A DNA stretch of 64,000 nt from Allolobophora icterica (lineage: Eukaryota > Annelida > Clitellata > Crassiclitellata > Lumbricidae): the NCBI GenBank assembly GCA_963556255.1, contig OY744605.1, positions 85,821,021 through 85,885,020 of the forward strand. Reading direction: 5' to 3'. The position numbers and the translations under genes are program-made. Positions 21,052 to 30,265 of the stretch are shown here, piece after piece; position 1 is the first letter of the stretch, and each line of letters opens with the position of its first letter. Under the pieces are notes generated by a model. It searched no databases and was not told the DNA's origin. It was given only the letters and a program-made list of their open reading frames with translations.

Positions 21052-21890
21052 TTTATGCTATGTCCAATGTTCAATATTTCTTCCTGCGAAGTCAGTAACA
21101 AACCCATGGATGATGGATTAGTAGCAGGCATGTAGTCCTCGTAATTTGTGGATGGAAGAGGTAGTTTGCTAACTAGGTCATTCGAGATATTAATAAAATA
21201 TTCATTAAATCTATTCGCTATTATTTTAGGATCTTCTGTATTGATGTTCTGTATTACCAAGGAGTCTATTTTCATGCGCCTGTTATCAAGCTGCAAGGCA
21301 GAACGAATTAGTTTCCAAGTTGACTTGAGGTCATTTTGATGTTTTAGAAATTCTTCTGCGTAATAACTACGCTCAGCAGCTAATCTTAAAGTTTTGAATT
21401 TGTTTCGATATAGGGTGAATTTGCTTTTATTATCAGAGGTGGGTTTTTTTAAGTATTTTACATATAATCGGTTCTTTTTCCTAGTGGATTTTAATAGTCC
21501 CGAGGTCATCCATGGTTTTCTTAACTTATTGTTTTTTCCTTTGCCTTCAGACTGAAGAGGGAACGCATCGTTATATGCCTGTTTATATATATGGAAGAAG
21601 GAATCATAAGCATCATTAACCCTTCCTTGTGTGGAGTACTCAGCTACCAGCTCCCATCCCTCCCCCATTAGAGTATCAGCAAATTTTTTTAGTCCATAGG
21701 GAGTTATAGATCTACGCTCTTTATTCATGGATTGGATGGTGGAGCTGCTATCAAATGAGAACTGGGCTAGGATGGGCAAATGATCCGATAAATCAGAGAC
21801 AATAATTGAAGCCATAATCAGCCTGGACCAGGCAGTGGAAAATATATTATCTATTAAGGTCTTTGTATCAGAAGTAATTCGTATCAGAAG
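21052..21890 (-). pseudogene. Endonuclease end and EN-RT linker
   Basis: The frame contains Ser-Asp-His-Leu-Pro-Ile-Leu, the last catalytic motif of apurinic-type endonucleases, and then the charged linker common to CR1-group LINEs. It ends in Ile-Lys-Lys, where the correct protein would continue Thr-(His)-Thr-Lys-Gly-Leu-Asp-Gly-Ile-Asp in the next frame. Confidence 0.75.
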
Positions 21891-22059
21891 TAATTCGTGT
21901 CGGCTTGGTAATGGTATATATATATCTGTATATATATACAGATACAGTTAATCGCAGTGATTTGAAACTAGATTGGATTCCGCTTCTCCGATCGATGTAA
22001 AATTTGGTCTCTGATGCCAAAAGATGTTAATATTTCTTACTTCACTCCGCTACTGTGCG

Positions 22060-22160
22060 TTCTCTAGCAGTGCCAGTCGCAAGCCTGGATAAAGGAGGAG
22101 GGTTACGCTAATGATCTTTGTTATCACACAGTGTCGTTAAACTGCGACTACTACTACGAC
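22060..22160 (-). repeat. Dispersed CCCTCCTC repeat, minus strand
   Basis: Plus-strand text AGTGCCAGTC...CTGGATAAAGGAGGAGGGTTACGCTAA (in part) is the complement of the repeat seen at 17940-18060. A second minus copy is at 22480-22580. No gene is present between 21890 and 22260. Confidence 0.5.
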
Positions 22161-22259
22161 TACTACTACATTTCTTATTTATTTATTGTATATATTACGA
22201 ATATTTTAACGGCGTAAAGTCACACAGAAATGCGAATCTGAGGCGCGTTTAGTCAATCG

Positions 22260-22395
22260 TCAGAGGAAGAGCAGTTGGATATCCAGATGTTTGAAAGCCA
22301 GTGAGAAGTGATGAGTTCTGAGGTGTTTTTTGAAAGAATGAGATTTCGAGCTACGGATAAACATTGGTAGTTGATTACGCACTAAATGCAGCCGC
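22260..22395 (-). mobile_element. LINE carboxy-terminal fragment
   Basis: The minus strand encodes Asn-Gln-Leu-Pro-Met-Phe-Ile-Arg-Ser-Ser-Lys-Ser-His-Ser-Phe-Lys-Lys-His-Leu and Thr-His-His-Phe-Ser. This matches the WNxLPxxIRxSxSxxxFKxxLKxH pattern at the end of many CR1-group proteins. It is too short to classify further. Confidence 0.5.
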
Positions 22396-22755
22396 CCCCC
22401 CCACACACACACGTTTATCACGCTTTCACCGTATATTATCTTCAAATGCGTTCAATCTCGATTAACTCCGCCACTAGCAGTACACTGGCAGTGCCAGTCT
22501 CAAGCCTGTGGAAAGGAGGAGGGCGACGCTAATAATCTTTGTTATGATACAGTGTCGCCAAACAGCAACTAACCAACAAACCATCAATCTCGATTCTGCT
22601 CTTACAAGGGAAATGAACTAATGTAAAATGTCAGATCTTAAAACAGTTAACATGTCGTAAAGTTTAGCGACATCTTGTGGCAATTAGGGCTCTATACGTC
22701 TACTTTACTTACCTTATCAGTTGCCCAACAAGTTTACAGAACGAGTGTTTAGTTT

Positions 22756-22857
22756 GCAATTAATTTGCAATTAATGTCTTTATAACACTGTGTAATCCCA
22801 TCGCGTTTGTGTCGACGGGAATTTTTCAATGAACGAATATTTGATTGATTGATTTGA
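22756..22857 (+). mobile_element. LINE 3' end (family of 2.64 and 5.94 kb), 5-base target duplication
   Basis: Only about 100 bases of 3' UTR are present: GTGTAATCCCATCGCGTTTG and GGGAATTTTTCAATGAACG, then a TGATTGATTG tail. The other duplication copy near 28488 lacks it and reads straight through, which fixes the boundaries; TTAGT flanks both sides. It is severely 5'-truncated and arrived after the segmental duplication, or was lost from the other copy. Confidence 0.78.
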
Positions 22858-22978
22858 TTAGTAAAGGATTTCAACAGTTCGCTTTCTATATCGACAAAAC
22901 CAGGAGGATAAGAGGTTGCGTGAACTCATACGATGAGGCTACGAATAGACGTGAATAAGTAAAATTCTTTAAATAAAC

Positions 22979-23155
22979 TTAGAGGTGTTTAAGCAGAACT
23001 TCGTACTTTCGTAATAAATTAGTATTATCAATAAATTCATCTGGATTTTCTTCAACATCCAAAATTTCTATGTTTATTGCATTATTCATGAGTTGCCAGT
23101 TTTGACTGTTACCAGCATCTAGCAGCTTCAAAAGAGAAATGCCTATTTGTGACAT
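22979..23155 (-). CDS. Candidate carboxy-terminal exon ending in LxxLLKHL-stop
   Basis: The minus strand from ATG (23155-23153) to TAA (22981-22979) is open for 58 codons. It includes Ser-Gln-Asn-Trp-Gln-Leu-Met-Asn-Asn-Ala, Asp-Val-Glu-Glu-Asn-Pro-Asp-Glu-Phe-Ile and Leu-Leu-Lys-His-Leu. Relatives elsewhere (about 24880-24980, 28609-28770, 31400-31500, 37789-37900, and the plus-strand units near 18.8, 39.2 and 46.5 kb) keep NPAxFI and LRHL-stop, but all I checked carry stops or frameshifts. Many differences are synonymous or conservative. I do not recognise the family, and this may be the least-decayed exon copy rather than a functional gene. Confidence 0.35.
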   Translation of the reverse strand: MSQIGISLLKLLDAGNSQNWQLMNNAINIEILDVEENPDEFIDNTNLLRKYEVLLKHL

Positions 23156-23205
23156 AGTTCTGCTTTTCCTAGGATCCTAGTGCGACTGTGCGTTTCTTTT
23201 CATAG

Positions 23206-23247
23206 GTGCAACGCGTCGCTGTTTCAAGTCGAAGCCAGTTCATTGTG
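23206..23247 (+). pseudogene. WD40 exon relic with internal deletion
   Basis: After the acceptor-like CGTTTCTTTTCATAG the sequence translates as Val-Gln-Arg-Val-Ala-Val-Ser-Ser-Arg-Ser-Gln-Phe-Ile-Val, matching the first 14 residues of the exon at 27692. It then jumps by deletion to sequence found downstream of that exon (27889). The copy near 29060 carries the same deletion, so it predates the segmental duplication. Confidence 0.6.
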
Positions 23248-23754
23248 TGCTCTTCAAGGCTCTGAATCTCGTCACAACGAACAGAACGGCAAACTTCAAG
23301 AACTCGTAATCGTAATCGTAATCTCGAAATTTCTACAGCGCTCACAAAAGCGAAGTCTCGGGAACCAGCTTATTCACAGGCGCTCAGTCAAATCAGAATC
23401 GTTCGGCGGGGTTGGTGGGTGAAATCAGTTCCAGGTCAAGATCCAAAGGGTCAGTCAGGCAGACAGTCAGACGGATAAGGAGGGTGATATTTAAGTAGGC
23501 CCTTGACAGCAACTCGTTAATAAAATCGGTTGCAATTCTTTTCCAGTCCCTCATCCGCATAATTTGCACGATTGTGAATGTTAGAACTATACGCGGTTTT
23601 AAATTTTGTCGTTTCAAACAGCTGTGTTGGTTAGTTTAAAAACTAGCGCTTATAAATCATGCATAAAGCATGTAAATTATGTTGCTGAAAGAACCGAAGA
23701 GAAATCCCGCCGATTTCATTCACGAGGTAATTTGGTACACAATTTCGAAGCTTA

Positions 23755-23790
23755 CACACCTTTAAGTCGTAATCACCAGATGCTATATAA
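23755..23790 (+). promoter_or_regulatory. Two-box module
   Basis: CACACCTTTAAG (GACACC with a first-base change) starts at 23755 and TATATAA at 23784, 29 bases on. ATCGAGCAATTTCAG follows about 24 bases after the TATA, as in related modules, and an ATGCAAAT octamer lies near 23854. Confidence 0.32.
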
Positions 23791-24168
23791 ACACCATATC
23801 GAGCAATTTCAGTATTCCATTTGGCGCATATCCCACTTGACAATTTCGTATCGATGCAAATGGCATATGATGTCAAAAGACGTTAAACTATTGTGATCCA
23901 ATCCCAATCCTAATAAATCGGCCTGTATACTTAGTTTAATCCTCATGACATAACGTAAGGTCGATGTCAACGCCTCTGTCATATCCTTACTAAGAAGATC
24001 AGTTGTTTAAGCAAACCCTGGGGCAATCTTGGGATGAAGCGTCAGCGACTTAAATTTCTTAGTTTGAGTTGAATTTTAGTCTTTTTCAGCTGACGATATA
24101 AATAAACCCATTTCTTTTTATTAACACTATTAGCTGTAGTGTGTGTATTTTTTAGTCTATGGCACATC

Positions 24169-24420
24169 ACGTGCTTTTAGTAAATGAAAAAATAAGTAAA
24201 AGTGAAATAGATCTTTTATGGCGTAGGAAGAAATTATTTGAAAAGTTGTCACCTTTCGTATGGCAAAATGCAGCTTATAATTATTGCTAATAATATTCAG
24301 AGTTAAACGACATCTTATGGCGAGAAGTAGCACCAGAAGCGAAATGACGAAATGTAAAATGCCAGATCTTACAACAGCTGAACAGATCTTTAAGTTTAAC
24401 GACATCTTGTGGCAACCAGG
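24169..24420 (-). pseudogene. Relic frame with CHKMSLN motif
   Basis: The minus strand stays open over about 80 codons: Gly-Cys-His-Lys-Met-Ser-Leu-Asn-Leu-Lys-Ile-Cys, a hydrophobic Val-Ile-Ser-Leu-Leu-Val-Leu-Leu-Leu stretch, then Tyr-Lys-Leu-His-Phe-Ala-Ile-Arg-Lys-Val. The duplicate at 30006-30265 is open over the same part. The hydrophobic segment could be membrane-spanning, but repeat-derived sequence of this length often has open frames. Confidence 0.25.
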
Positions 24421-24429
24421 GCTGTATAC

Positions 24430-24696
24430 TGCCCTGGCCCAGAACCGGGCGTTTGCTGTAATGGGTCTCACAATCTGGAATGACCTTCTCCCTCTGCTCA
24501 CGGCCAAACTAATGATTGGCTTTTCCTCATCAGTCTCGCGTTCCCTAAAGGCATTTTTGTTTCCCCGGGGCTCCTGTGCTGAGAGCGCCTCTGAATAACT
24601 GCTAGAGGCGCTCTATAAATTTCTAGGTACAATACAATACAATACAATACAATACAATACAATACAATACAATACAATACAATACAATACAGTACG
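24430..24696 (+). mobile_element. L2-like LINE, 3' end with long AATAC tail
   Basis: The start encodes Ala-Leu-Ala-Gln-Asn-Arg-Ala-Phe-Ala-Val and Ile-Trp-Asn-Asp-Leu-Leu-Pro, the carboxy end of the L2-like RT protein. It is followed by GAGAGCGCCTCTGAATAA, GAGGCGCTCTATAAATT and about a dozen AATAC pentamers. The host sequence it splits is intact near 22690 and 30262. Confidence 0.82.
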
Positions 24697-25866
24697 TCTA
24701 CCTTACTTAACTCATCAGCTTCCCAACAAGTTTACAGCACGACAGGTTAGTAATGGTCGTAATGGATTCCAACAATTCACTGGTTCCTTATGTGACTTGT
24801 CCACAACACTATGTAGTCCTCCAGGAATATAACATTTATGAACAGAATGGAATAAGTAATATTTTTTAATCAAACTTAGAGGTGTCTAAGATCAGCTTTG
24901 TAATTTTGTAATAAATTAGTATCATCAATACATTTAGCTGGATTTTCTTCAACGTCCATAATTTATATGTTTAGTGCATTATTTATGAAGCGCCAGTTTT
25001 TACTCTAACCAACATTTAGCAGTTTCAAAAAAGAAATGCATATTTATTGTATAGTTCTACTTTTCACAGGTTTCCAACGGGGCTGTGCGTCTCTTCCTAG
25101 GTTTTATGGTTAGGATTCCGTAACCATCAGAATCCCTGATGTGAGGCAGTTTCTATCTGAAAACTGATAATAATTTCTGATTTAAACATAAATTGATGAC
25201 ATAACTTGTTGACGATTACATGTCCAATTTGTTTCCCTCTTTCTTACTTACAGGTTTGCTGAAAAATGTTTAAAGCCGATCAGGTGGTAAAAAGCCACAG
25301 TAGTCATTCTTTGTTATCATCTGTGTAACATGAAATGTCCACTGCTATAAAAATTTGTGTGAAGCGCATACATTGCATGCTTTATGCCCAGACACACAAT
25401 TTCTCAGCATGCACTTTCTACTGATGCTTTGTTATGAGATAGTGGCGATTAATAAATGCATTCGTAACAGTACCGTGCTAATTATATTGATGCATAAATT
25501 TCAGTATTACTGGATTATTTTCGCAGTTATTCATGGAGTTGACAATGGAAGAGCAAGGAAAGAAAGCTAAGAATATTATTTCAATTGCTACGAATAATGT
25601 ATAAGGATCCAATGATGAACGATATCTTGTGGCTACAATGCTCGTTTTCATCTTCTGTATACTTTGCAACTGAAGAAAAGAGACACCACTGTGTCATAAT
25701 TAACGTCGCCCTCCTCTCATTTAGGCTATAGACTGGCACCTCCCGAAAACGACGGATAACCTAGTCGTTAATCAGTAAGTTTAACTTCTTTGCTTTCCGC
25801 AGCCAGGGCCGTTGACATCGCATAGAACTGGATTTTCATCAATCTAGCGATGAAAGGAATTTTTAC

Positions 25867-25938
25867 TTATATATCTTCGGGTGAACTAGCTTTAAAGGTG
25901 TCGTAATAGAGTCAAATTATTTACCGTGTAGGGACACC
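25867..25938 (-). promoter_or_regulatory. Three-box module
   Basis: On the minus strand the upstream box (GGTGTCCCTACACGG) starts at 25938, GACACCTTTAA at 25902 (36 bases) and TATATAAG at 25873 (29 bases). Confidence 0.33.
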
Positions 25939-26004
25939 TTAAGACTACTAGGGTGCTTAGGTTGGCATGAACTTCGTGTATTTCGGATGTTTGTGATTCT
26001 GATT

Positions 26005-26250
26005 GGTTGGTTAGCTGTTGTTTGACGACGCTGTGTAAGAACGAAGGTGATTAGCGTCGCCCTCCTCTTTCATGCAACTCTCGGGTTGGCATGAATAATA
26101 AGGTCAGTATCTGATTACGGCATAGCTTTGGAGCGCCATCGGTTAATGCCTTGTGTCTTAGATACCTGCGCAATAGAAGTTACAATTACTCTACAATTAC
26201 AATTTGCATGCCCACACTGTGTTGTTAATAGATTGTAAATTTCATATAGT
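26005..26250 (+). repeat. Dispersed CCCTCCTC repeat
   Basis: The core GATTAGCGTCGCCCTCCTC is followed by TTTCATGC, CATCGGTTAATGCCTTGTG and an AATTACAATT segment. The duplicate at 32610-32800 is shorter. Its downstream side contains the insertion site of the SINE at 26258. Confidence 0.5.
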
Positions 26251-26257
26251 ATATATT

Positions 26258-26490
26258 CGTGGTGGCTCAGTGGTAAGTTCGGCGCCTTGTGACCGGAGGG
26301 TTGCAGGTTCGAATCCCACTCTAGCCGCTGCGTATGGACCTTGGGCAAGTCCTTCACTCGCAATTGCTCGTGGCGCTTCGGCGTGAAAATTCCGACACAG
26401 TATCAATGCTGTAGTCGGGAGCGCCTCTGAGTAGTAGTAGACTTCGAGAGGCGCTATAGAAATATCCGGAATAAATAAATAAAAATAAAT
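26258..26490 (+). mobile_element. tRNA-derived SINE with a LINE-type 3' tail
   Basis: An A box (TGGCTCAGTGG, 26263-26273) and a perfect B box (GGTTCGAATCC, 26306-26316) have normal Pol III spacing and lie in a tRNA-like head. The body ends in GGGAGCGCCTCTGAGTAG and GAGGCGCTATAGAAAT, then AATA repeats. That 3' end matches the 3' UTR of the L2-like LINEs here (10140-10210, 57865-57950), as expected if the SINE uses their reverse transcriptase. ATTCGT flanks both sides. Both promoter boxes look intact, so this copy could be transcribed. Confidence 0.88.
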
Positions 26491-26806
26491 TCGTATATGT
26501 AACATTTCGTTTGGCGCGTTTCAAATGTTACGCGGTGGTGTCCGATGTAATGGTTGCGGCTTCGAGATTTCTGAGCGAAAGCCATGCAAACATTTCCTCT
26601 CTGTCACCAAACGTATTAGTACCGTGATTATGGTGATAGTGGTGGTAGTTGTGTCGGTCGTTGGTAGTTGTGGTGGTAATTGTGATGATGACGACCAAGA
26701 CGATGATGATGCTATTGATGGTGACGATGCTAATGAAAATAGGAACGACTCTAGAATAAGGAAGATAATTAAGACATCTCACCGCTTTTATTTGATGCAT
26801 CAGTAC

Positions 26807-26878
26807 GGTGTGGTTGAACCGATTGGCTGAGTGCTCTCTTTAGACACCTTTGAAATGGTGTTAGTCATCTCTATATAT
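26807..26878 (+). promoter_or_regulatory. Three-box module, followed by a second box
   Basis: GGTGTGGTTGAACC starts at 26807, GACACCTTTGA at 26843 (36 bases) and TATATAT at 26872 (29 bases). A further GACACCTCTAA at 26901 has TATATA only 17 bases on. The arrangement is the inverse of 5489-5613 and of 47584-47699. Confidence 0.33.
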
Positions 26879-26999
26879 TACGTAGCATACGCTCTCCTTA
26901 GACACCTCTAAAAATTTTATATACGGTTGTATTTAAACATGGCATTAGGTAGCATATTGCTGTTCCATGATTGATTTCCTTAATGTAAGATTGTCTACC

Positions 27000-27310
27000 G
27001 TACAGTGTCTGTGGACTACCTTCAAAATACTCAAGAGAAAGCGGGGGTGAGCAAATTTAAAGGAGAAGGAGGAGGAGGAGGAGGGAAAAGAAGTTGAAGA
27101 TGGAGGGGAGCGGAGGAGTAAAAGCAAGAGGAGAAGGAGGAGTATAGAAACACTATTTATTCAGGTACAGAAACAGGGAGAGAAGACACAGGAGCAGGTG
27201 TATATGAACGAGAATAAATATGGGGAGGTGGAGAATGGGTAGGAAGCTGTATTGGAAGGGGAAGGAGGAGAACGGGAAAGAACACTCAGGGTGAGATGTT
27301 GTGGAGAGGA
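27000..27310 (+). repeat. Purine-rich GGA/GAG tract
   Basis: The tract is strongly purine-biased (GGAGGAGGAGG, GAGAAGGAGGAG). Its complement appears at 47260-47470 within an inverted copy of the same host segment. Open frames rich in Arg/Lys/Glu or Leu/Ser across these tracts are artefacts. Confidence 0.75.
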
Positions 27311-27691
27311 TTAGCAATCAATGACTTTACGTTAACTTTTCCTATCGAAACACAATTTCAGTGTTCACGTGGCAAATCATTCGAGTTACCATCAGTCGTT
27401 GTAATCGTCATTGCATCTGTATTTGTAAATGTAATTGTAACTTCAATTGTAATCGTAACCTTAATTGCATCGTAATAAAAATTGTGATCGCTATTGTCTT
27501 TGTAATGTCGTTGTGGTTTGAAGTTGTAACCGTCATCATTCTTCTTGTAACTATAATATGATATCAATAAACCTTGTAATTGAATGGTAATCGATAGCCT
27601 ATTTCAATTGTTTATGCTTCAAATAACAGATTCATATTAATGGCATAGTTCTGCTTTTCCTAGCCGTAAACATGACTGTTTCTTTTCCTAG

Positions 27692-27838
27692 GTGATAAGC
27701 GTCGCTGTTTCAAGTCGAAGCCAGTTCATTGTATCTGGTTCATCGGACTGTACGATTCGCCTGTGGAATGCATTCACCGGACGCCCTCTGACGACCTTTT
27801 CAGCCTACCAAGATGTCTATGATGTCCATCACTTTCGC
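27692..27838 (+). pseudogene. WD40-repeat exon with splice acceptor
   Basis: A pyrimidine tract and AG (TTTCTTTTCCTAG) precede a 49-codon frame. It includes Val-Ser-Gly-Ser-Ser-Asp-Cys-Thr-Ile-Arg-Leu-Trp-Asn and Thr-Gly-Arg-Pro-Leu-Thr-Thr-Phe, a textbook WD40 blade (GSxDxTIRLWNxxTG). The frame then stops at TGA; shifting by one base gives Ile-Thr-Phe-Ala-Glu-Gly-His-Arg-Ile, the expected start of a next WD40 blade, so a single frameshift interrupts it. Relics lie at 23206, about 29070, 30655, 38024 and 60885. It is likely a captured or duplicated exon of a WD40 gene. Confidence 0.7.
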
Positions 27839-28091
27839 TGAAGGTCACCGCATTGGTCGACCAAAATGGTCAACGACGACGTCTTATGCTCTTCAAGGCT
27901 CTGAATCTCGTCAAAACGAATCAAAAGGAAAACTTCTAGGAGTCGAACCCAATGCATTGCACTCGTATCTTGTTATATCGTGTCACGTAATAAATATGTA
28001 GTCACGTACACATGTAATCACGTCTTCCGAAAATAATTTTGTTTGTGTGAAATAAACGTGAGGTATACATCAACAATTCTGGAATCCATAA

Positions 28092-28164
28092 GGTGTTGTT
28101 TGACCGCAATAATAATAATACTCCCCTAAGACACCTCTAAATGAATGTTCAATTTCATTATATA
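28092..28164 (+). promoter_or_regulatory. Three-box module
   Basis: GGTGTTGTTTGACC starts at 28092, GACACCTCTAA at 28130 (38 bases) and TATATAT at 28159 (29 bases). A CA/CG microsatellite begins just after the TATA. Confidence 0.32.
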
Positions 28165-28167
28165 TTC

Positions 28168-28211
28168 GACGCACGCACGCACGCACGTACACACACACAC
28201 ACACACACACA
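28168..28211 (+). repeat. (CACG)n/(CA)n microsatellite
   Basis: Runs of GCAC then CA. They mark the left edge of the right-hand segmental duplication; the left copy has a shorter CA run at 22403-22412. Confidence 0.9.
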
Positions 28212-28772
28212 CCATCATCACGCTTTCACCGTGTATTATCATCAAATGCGTTCAATCTCGATTAACTCCACCACTAGCAGTACACATTGTTATGATACAG
28301 TGTCGACAAACAGCAACTAGCCAACAAACCATCAATCTCGATTCTGCTCTTACAAGGGCAATGAACGAATGTAAAATGTCAGAAACAGTTAACACGTCGT
28401 AAAGTTTAACGACATCTTGTGGTAAACATGGCTCTATACGTCTACCTTACTTGCCTTATCAGTTGCCCAACAAGTTTACGAAACGATTTGTTAGTAAAGG
28501 ATTTCAACATCGCTTTCAATATGGACAAAACGAGGAAGATAAGAGGTTCCGTGAACTCATACGATGATGTAACGAATAGACGTGAATAAGTAAAATTCTT
28601 TAAATAAACTTAGAGGTGTTTAAGCAGAACTTCGTACTTTCGTTATAAATTAGTATTATCAATAAATTCATCTGGATTTTCTTCAACATCCAAAATTTCT
28701 ATGTTTATCGCATTATTCATGAGGTGCTAGTTTTGACTGTTACCAGCATTTAGCAGCTTCAAAAGAGAAATG

Positions 28773-28998
28773 CACAATCCAGAAGTTTCGCCTATGTTGG
28801 CCCCTCTGCTTGGAACTGTCTCCCCTTGTTTCTCCGCCAAGAGCTTCTTGCCCTCTCCCCTCTCCAGTTCCGTAGACGCCTGAAAACTTTCCTTTTTGCC
28901 GGTGCCGGCATTGATGCGGGTTGAAAGCGCCGCTGATTTGAGTGGCGCTATATAAGTTTTCGGTTACAATTACAATTACAATTACAAATTACAATTAT
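28773..28998 (+). mobile_element. L2-like LINE, 3' end
   Basis: The plus strand encodes Tyr-Val-Gly-Pro-Ser-Ala-Trp-Asn-Cys-Leu-Pro-Leu-Phe-Leu-Arg and Phe-Arg-Arg-Arg-Leu-Lys-Thr-Phe-Leu-Phe. It is followed by GAAAGCGCCGCTGATTTG, GTGGCGCTATATAAG and an AATTAC repeat tail. The paralogue at 23140 lacks the insert. It belongs to a different subfamily from 24430, judging by its tail. Confidence 0.8.
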
Positions 28999-29607
28999 TT
29001 GTGACATAGTTCTGCTTTTCCTAGGATCCAAGTGCGACTGTGCGTTTCTTTTCATAGGTGCAACGCGTCGCTGTTATAAGTCGAAGCCAGTTCATTGTGT
29101 GCTCTTCAAGGCTCTCAATCTCGTCACAACGAATAGAACGGAAAACTTCAAGAACTCGTAATCGTAATCGTAATCTCGAAATTTCTACAGCGCCCACAAA
29201 GCGAAGTCTCGGGAACCAGCTTATTCACAGGCGTTCAATCAAATCAGAATCGTTAGGCGGGGTTGGTGGGTGAAATCAGTTCCAGGTCAAGATCCAAAGG
29301 GTCAGTCAGGCAGACAGTCAGACGGCTAAGGAGAGTGATATTTAAGTAGGCCCATGAAAGCAACTCGTTAATAAAATCGGTTGCAATTCTTTTCCAGTCC
29401 CTCATCCGCATAATTTGCACGATTGTGAATGTTAGAACTATACGCGGTTTTAAACTTTTGTCGTTTCAAACAGTTGTGTTGGTTAGTGTCAAAACTAGCG
29501 TTTTATAAATAATGCATAGAGCATGTAAATGATGTGGCTGAAGGAACCGAAGAGAAATCCCGCCGATTTCATTCACGAGGTAATTTGGTACACAATTTCG
29601 AAGCTTA

Positions 29608-29642
29608 GACACCTTTAAGTCGTCGTTACCGGATTATATATA
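29608..29642 (+). promoter_or_regulatory. Two-box module
   Basis: GACACCTTTAAGTCG begins at 29608 and TATATAT at 29635 (27 bases). TAGATCGAAGAAATATCAG follows, then ATGCAAAT near 29702. Confidence 0.3.
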
Positions 29643-30005
29643 AATACTAGATCGAAGAAATATCAGTATTTCATTTGGCTCCTATGACAATTTCCTATCG
29701 ATGCAAATGGCCTATGATGTCAAAAGACGTTAAACAATTGTAATCCAATCCTAATAAATCGACCTGTATACTTAGTTAATTCTGATGACATAACGTAAGG
29801 TCGATGTCAACGCCTCTGTCATACCCTTACTAAGAAGATCAGTTGTTTAAGCAAACCCTGGGGCAGTCTTCGGTATGAAGCGTCAGCGACTTCCATTTCT
29901 TAGTTTGAGTTGAATTTTAGTCTTTTTCAGCTGACGATATAAATAAACCCATTTCTTTTATTAACACTTTTAGCTGTATTGTGTGTATTTTTAGTCTATG
30001 GCACA

Positions 30006-30265
30006 TCACGTGATTTTAGTAAACGAATAATTAAGTAAAAGTGAAATAGCTCTTTTATGGCGTCGGAAGAAATTATTTTGAACAGTTGTCACCTTTCGTA
30101 TGGCAAAATGCAGCTTATAATTATTGCTAATAATATTCAGAGTTAAACGACATCTTATGGAGAGAATTAGCACCAGAAACGAAATGACCAAATGTAAAAT
30201 GCAAGATCTTACAACAGCTGAACAGATCTTTAAGTTTAACGACACCTTGTGGCAACCAGGAATGT
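30006..30265 (-). pseudogene. Relic frame with CHKxSLN-type motif
   Basis: It duplicates 24169-24420 and is open through Met-Ser-Leu-Asn-Leu-Lys-Ile-Cys-Ser-Ala-Val and Ile-Arg-Lys-Val-Thr-Thr. It is the copy without the LINE, so it shows the uninterrupted host sequence. Confidence 0.25.

Larger units (their letters stand above)
18945..21890 (-). mobile_element. CR1-like LINE, nearly open from endonuclease end to 3' tail
   Basis: The sense strand is minus. It starts within the end of the endonuclease (Thr-Ser-Asp-Thr-Lys-Thr-Leu-Ile-Asp-Asn, then Val-Ser-Asp-Leu-Ser-Asp-His-Leu-Pro-Ile near 21760-21870) and is 5'-truncated there. It then runs through the linker, RT and carboxy-terminal region, stops at 19580 and has a 3' UTR ending in AATAAAGATTTATTGAATTG with an ATTGA tail at 18945-18960. 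Only two frameshifts break it. A related tail-only copy lies at 40863-41085. The element landed a few bases beyond the module at 18900. Confidence 0.88.
22395..26760 (+). repeat. Segmental duplication, left copy
   Basis: This block aligns in order with 28185-33120. Shared landmarks are the CGCTTTCACCGT segment after a CA run, the 22979-23155 exon relic, the WD40 relic, the unit at 24.2 kb, an L2-like LINE 3' end at the same host position (24430 and 30985), the CCCTCCTC repeats and the GGTGGTGTCCGATGTAA segment. Offset is about 5.8 kb at the left and 6.3-6.6 kb at the right, explained by insertions unique to one copy. Confidence 0.8.

Noticed and set aside
26263..26330. Possible functional tRNA gene
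   Set aside because: A and B boxes are good, but the head runs into SINE body and a LINE-type tail, and I could not fold a full cloverleaf with acceptor stem.
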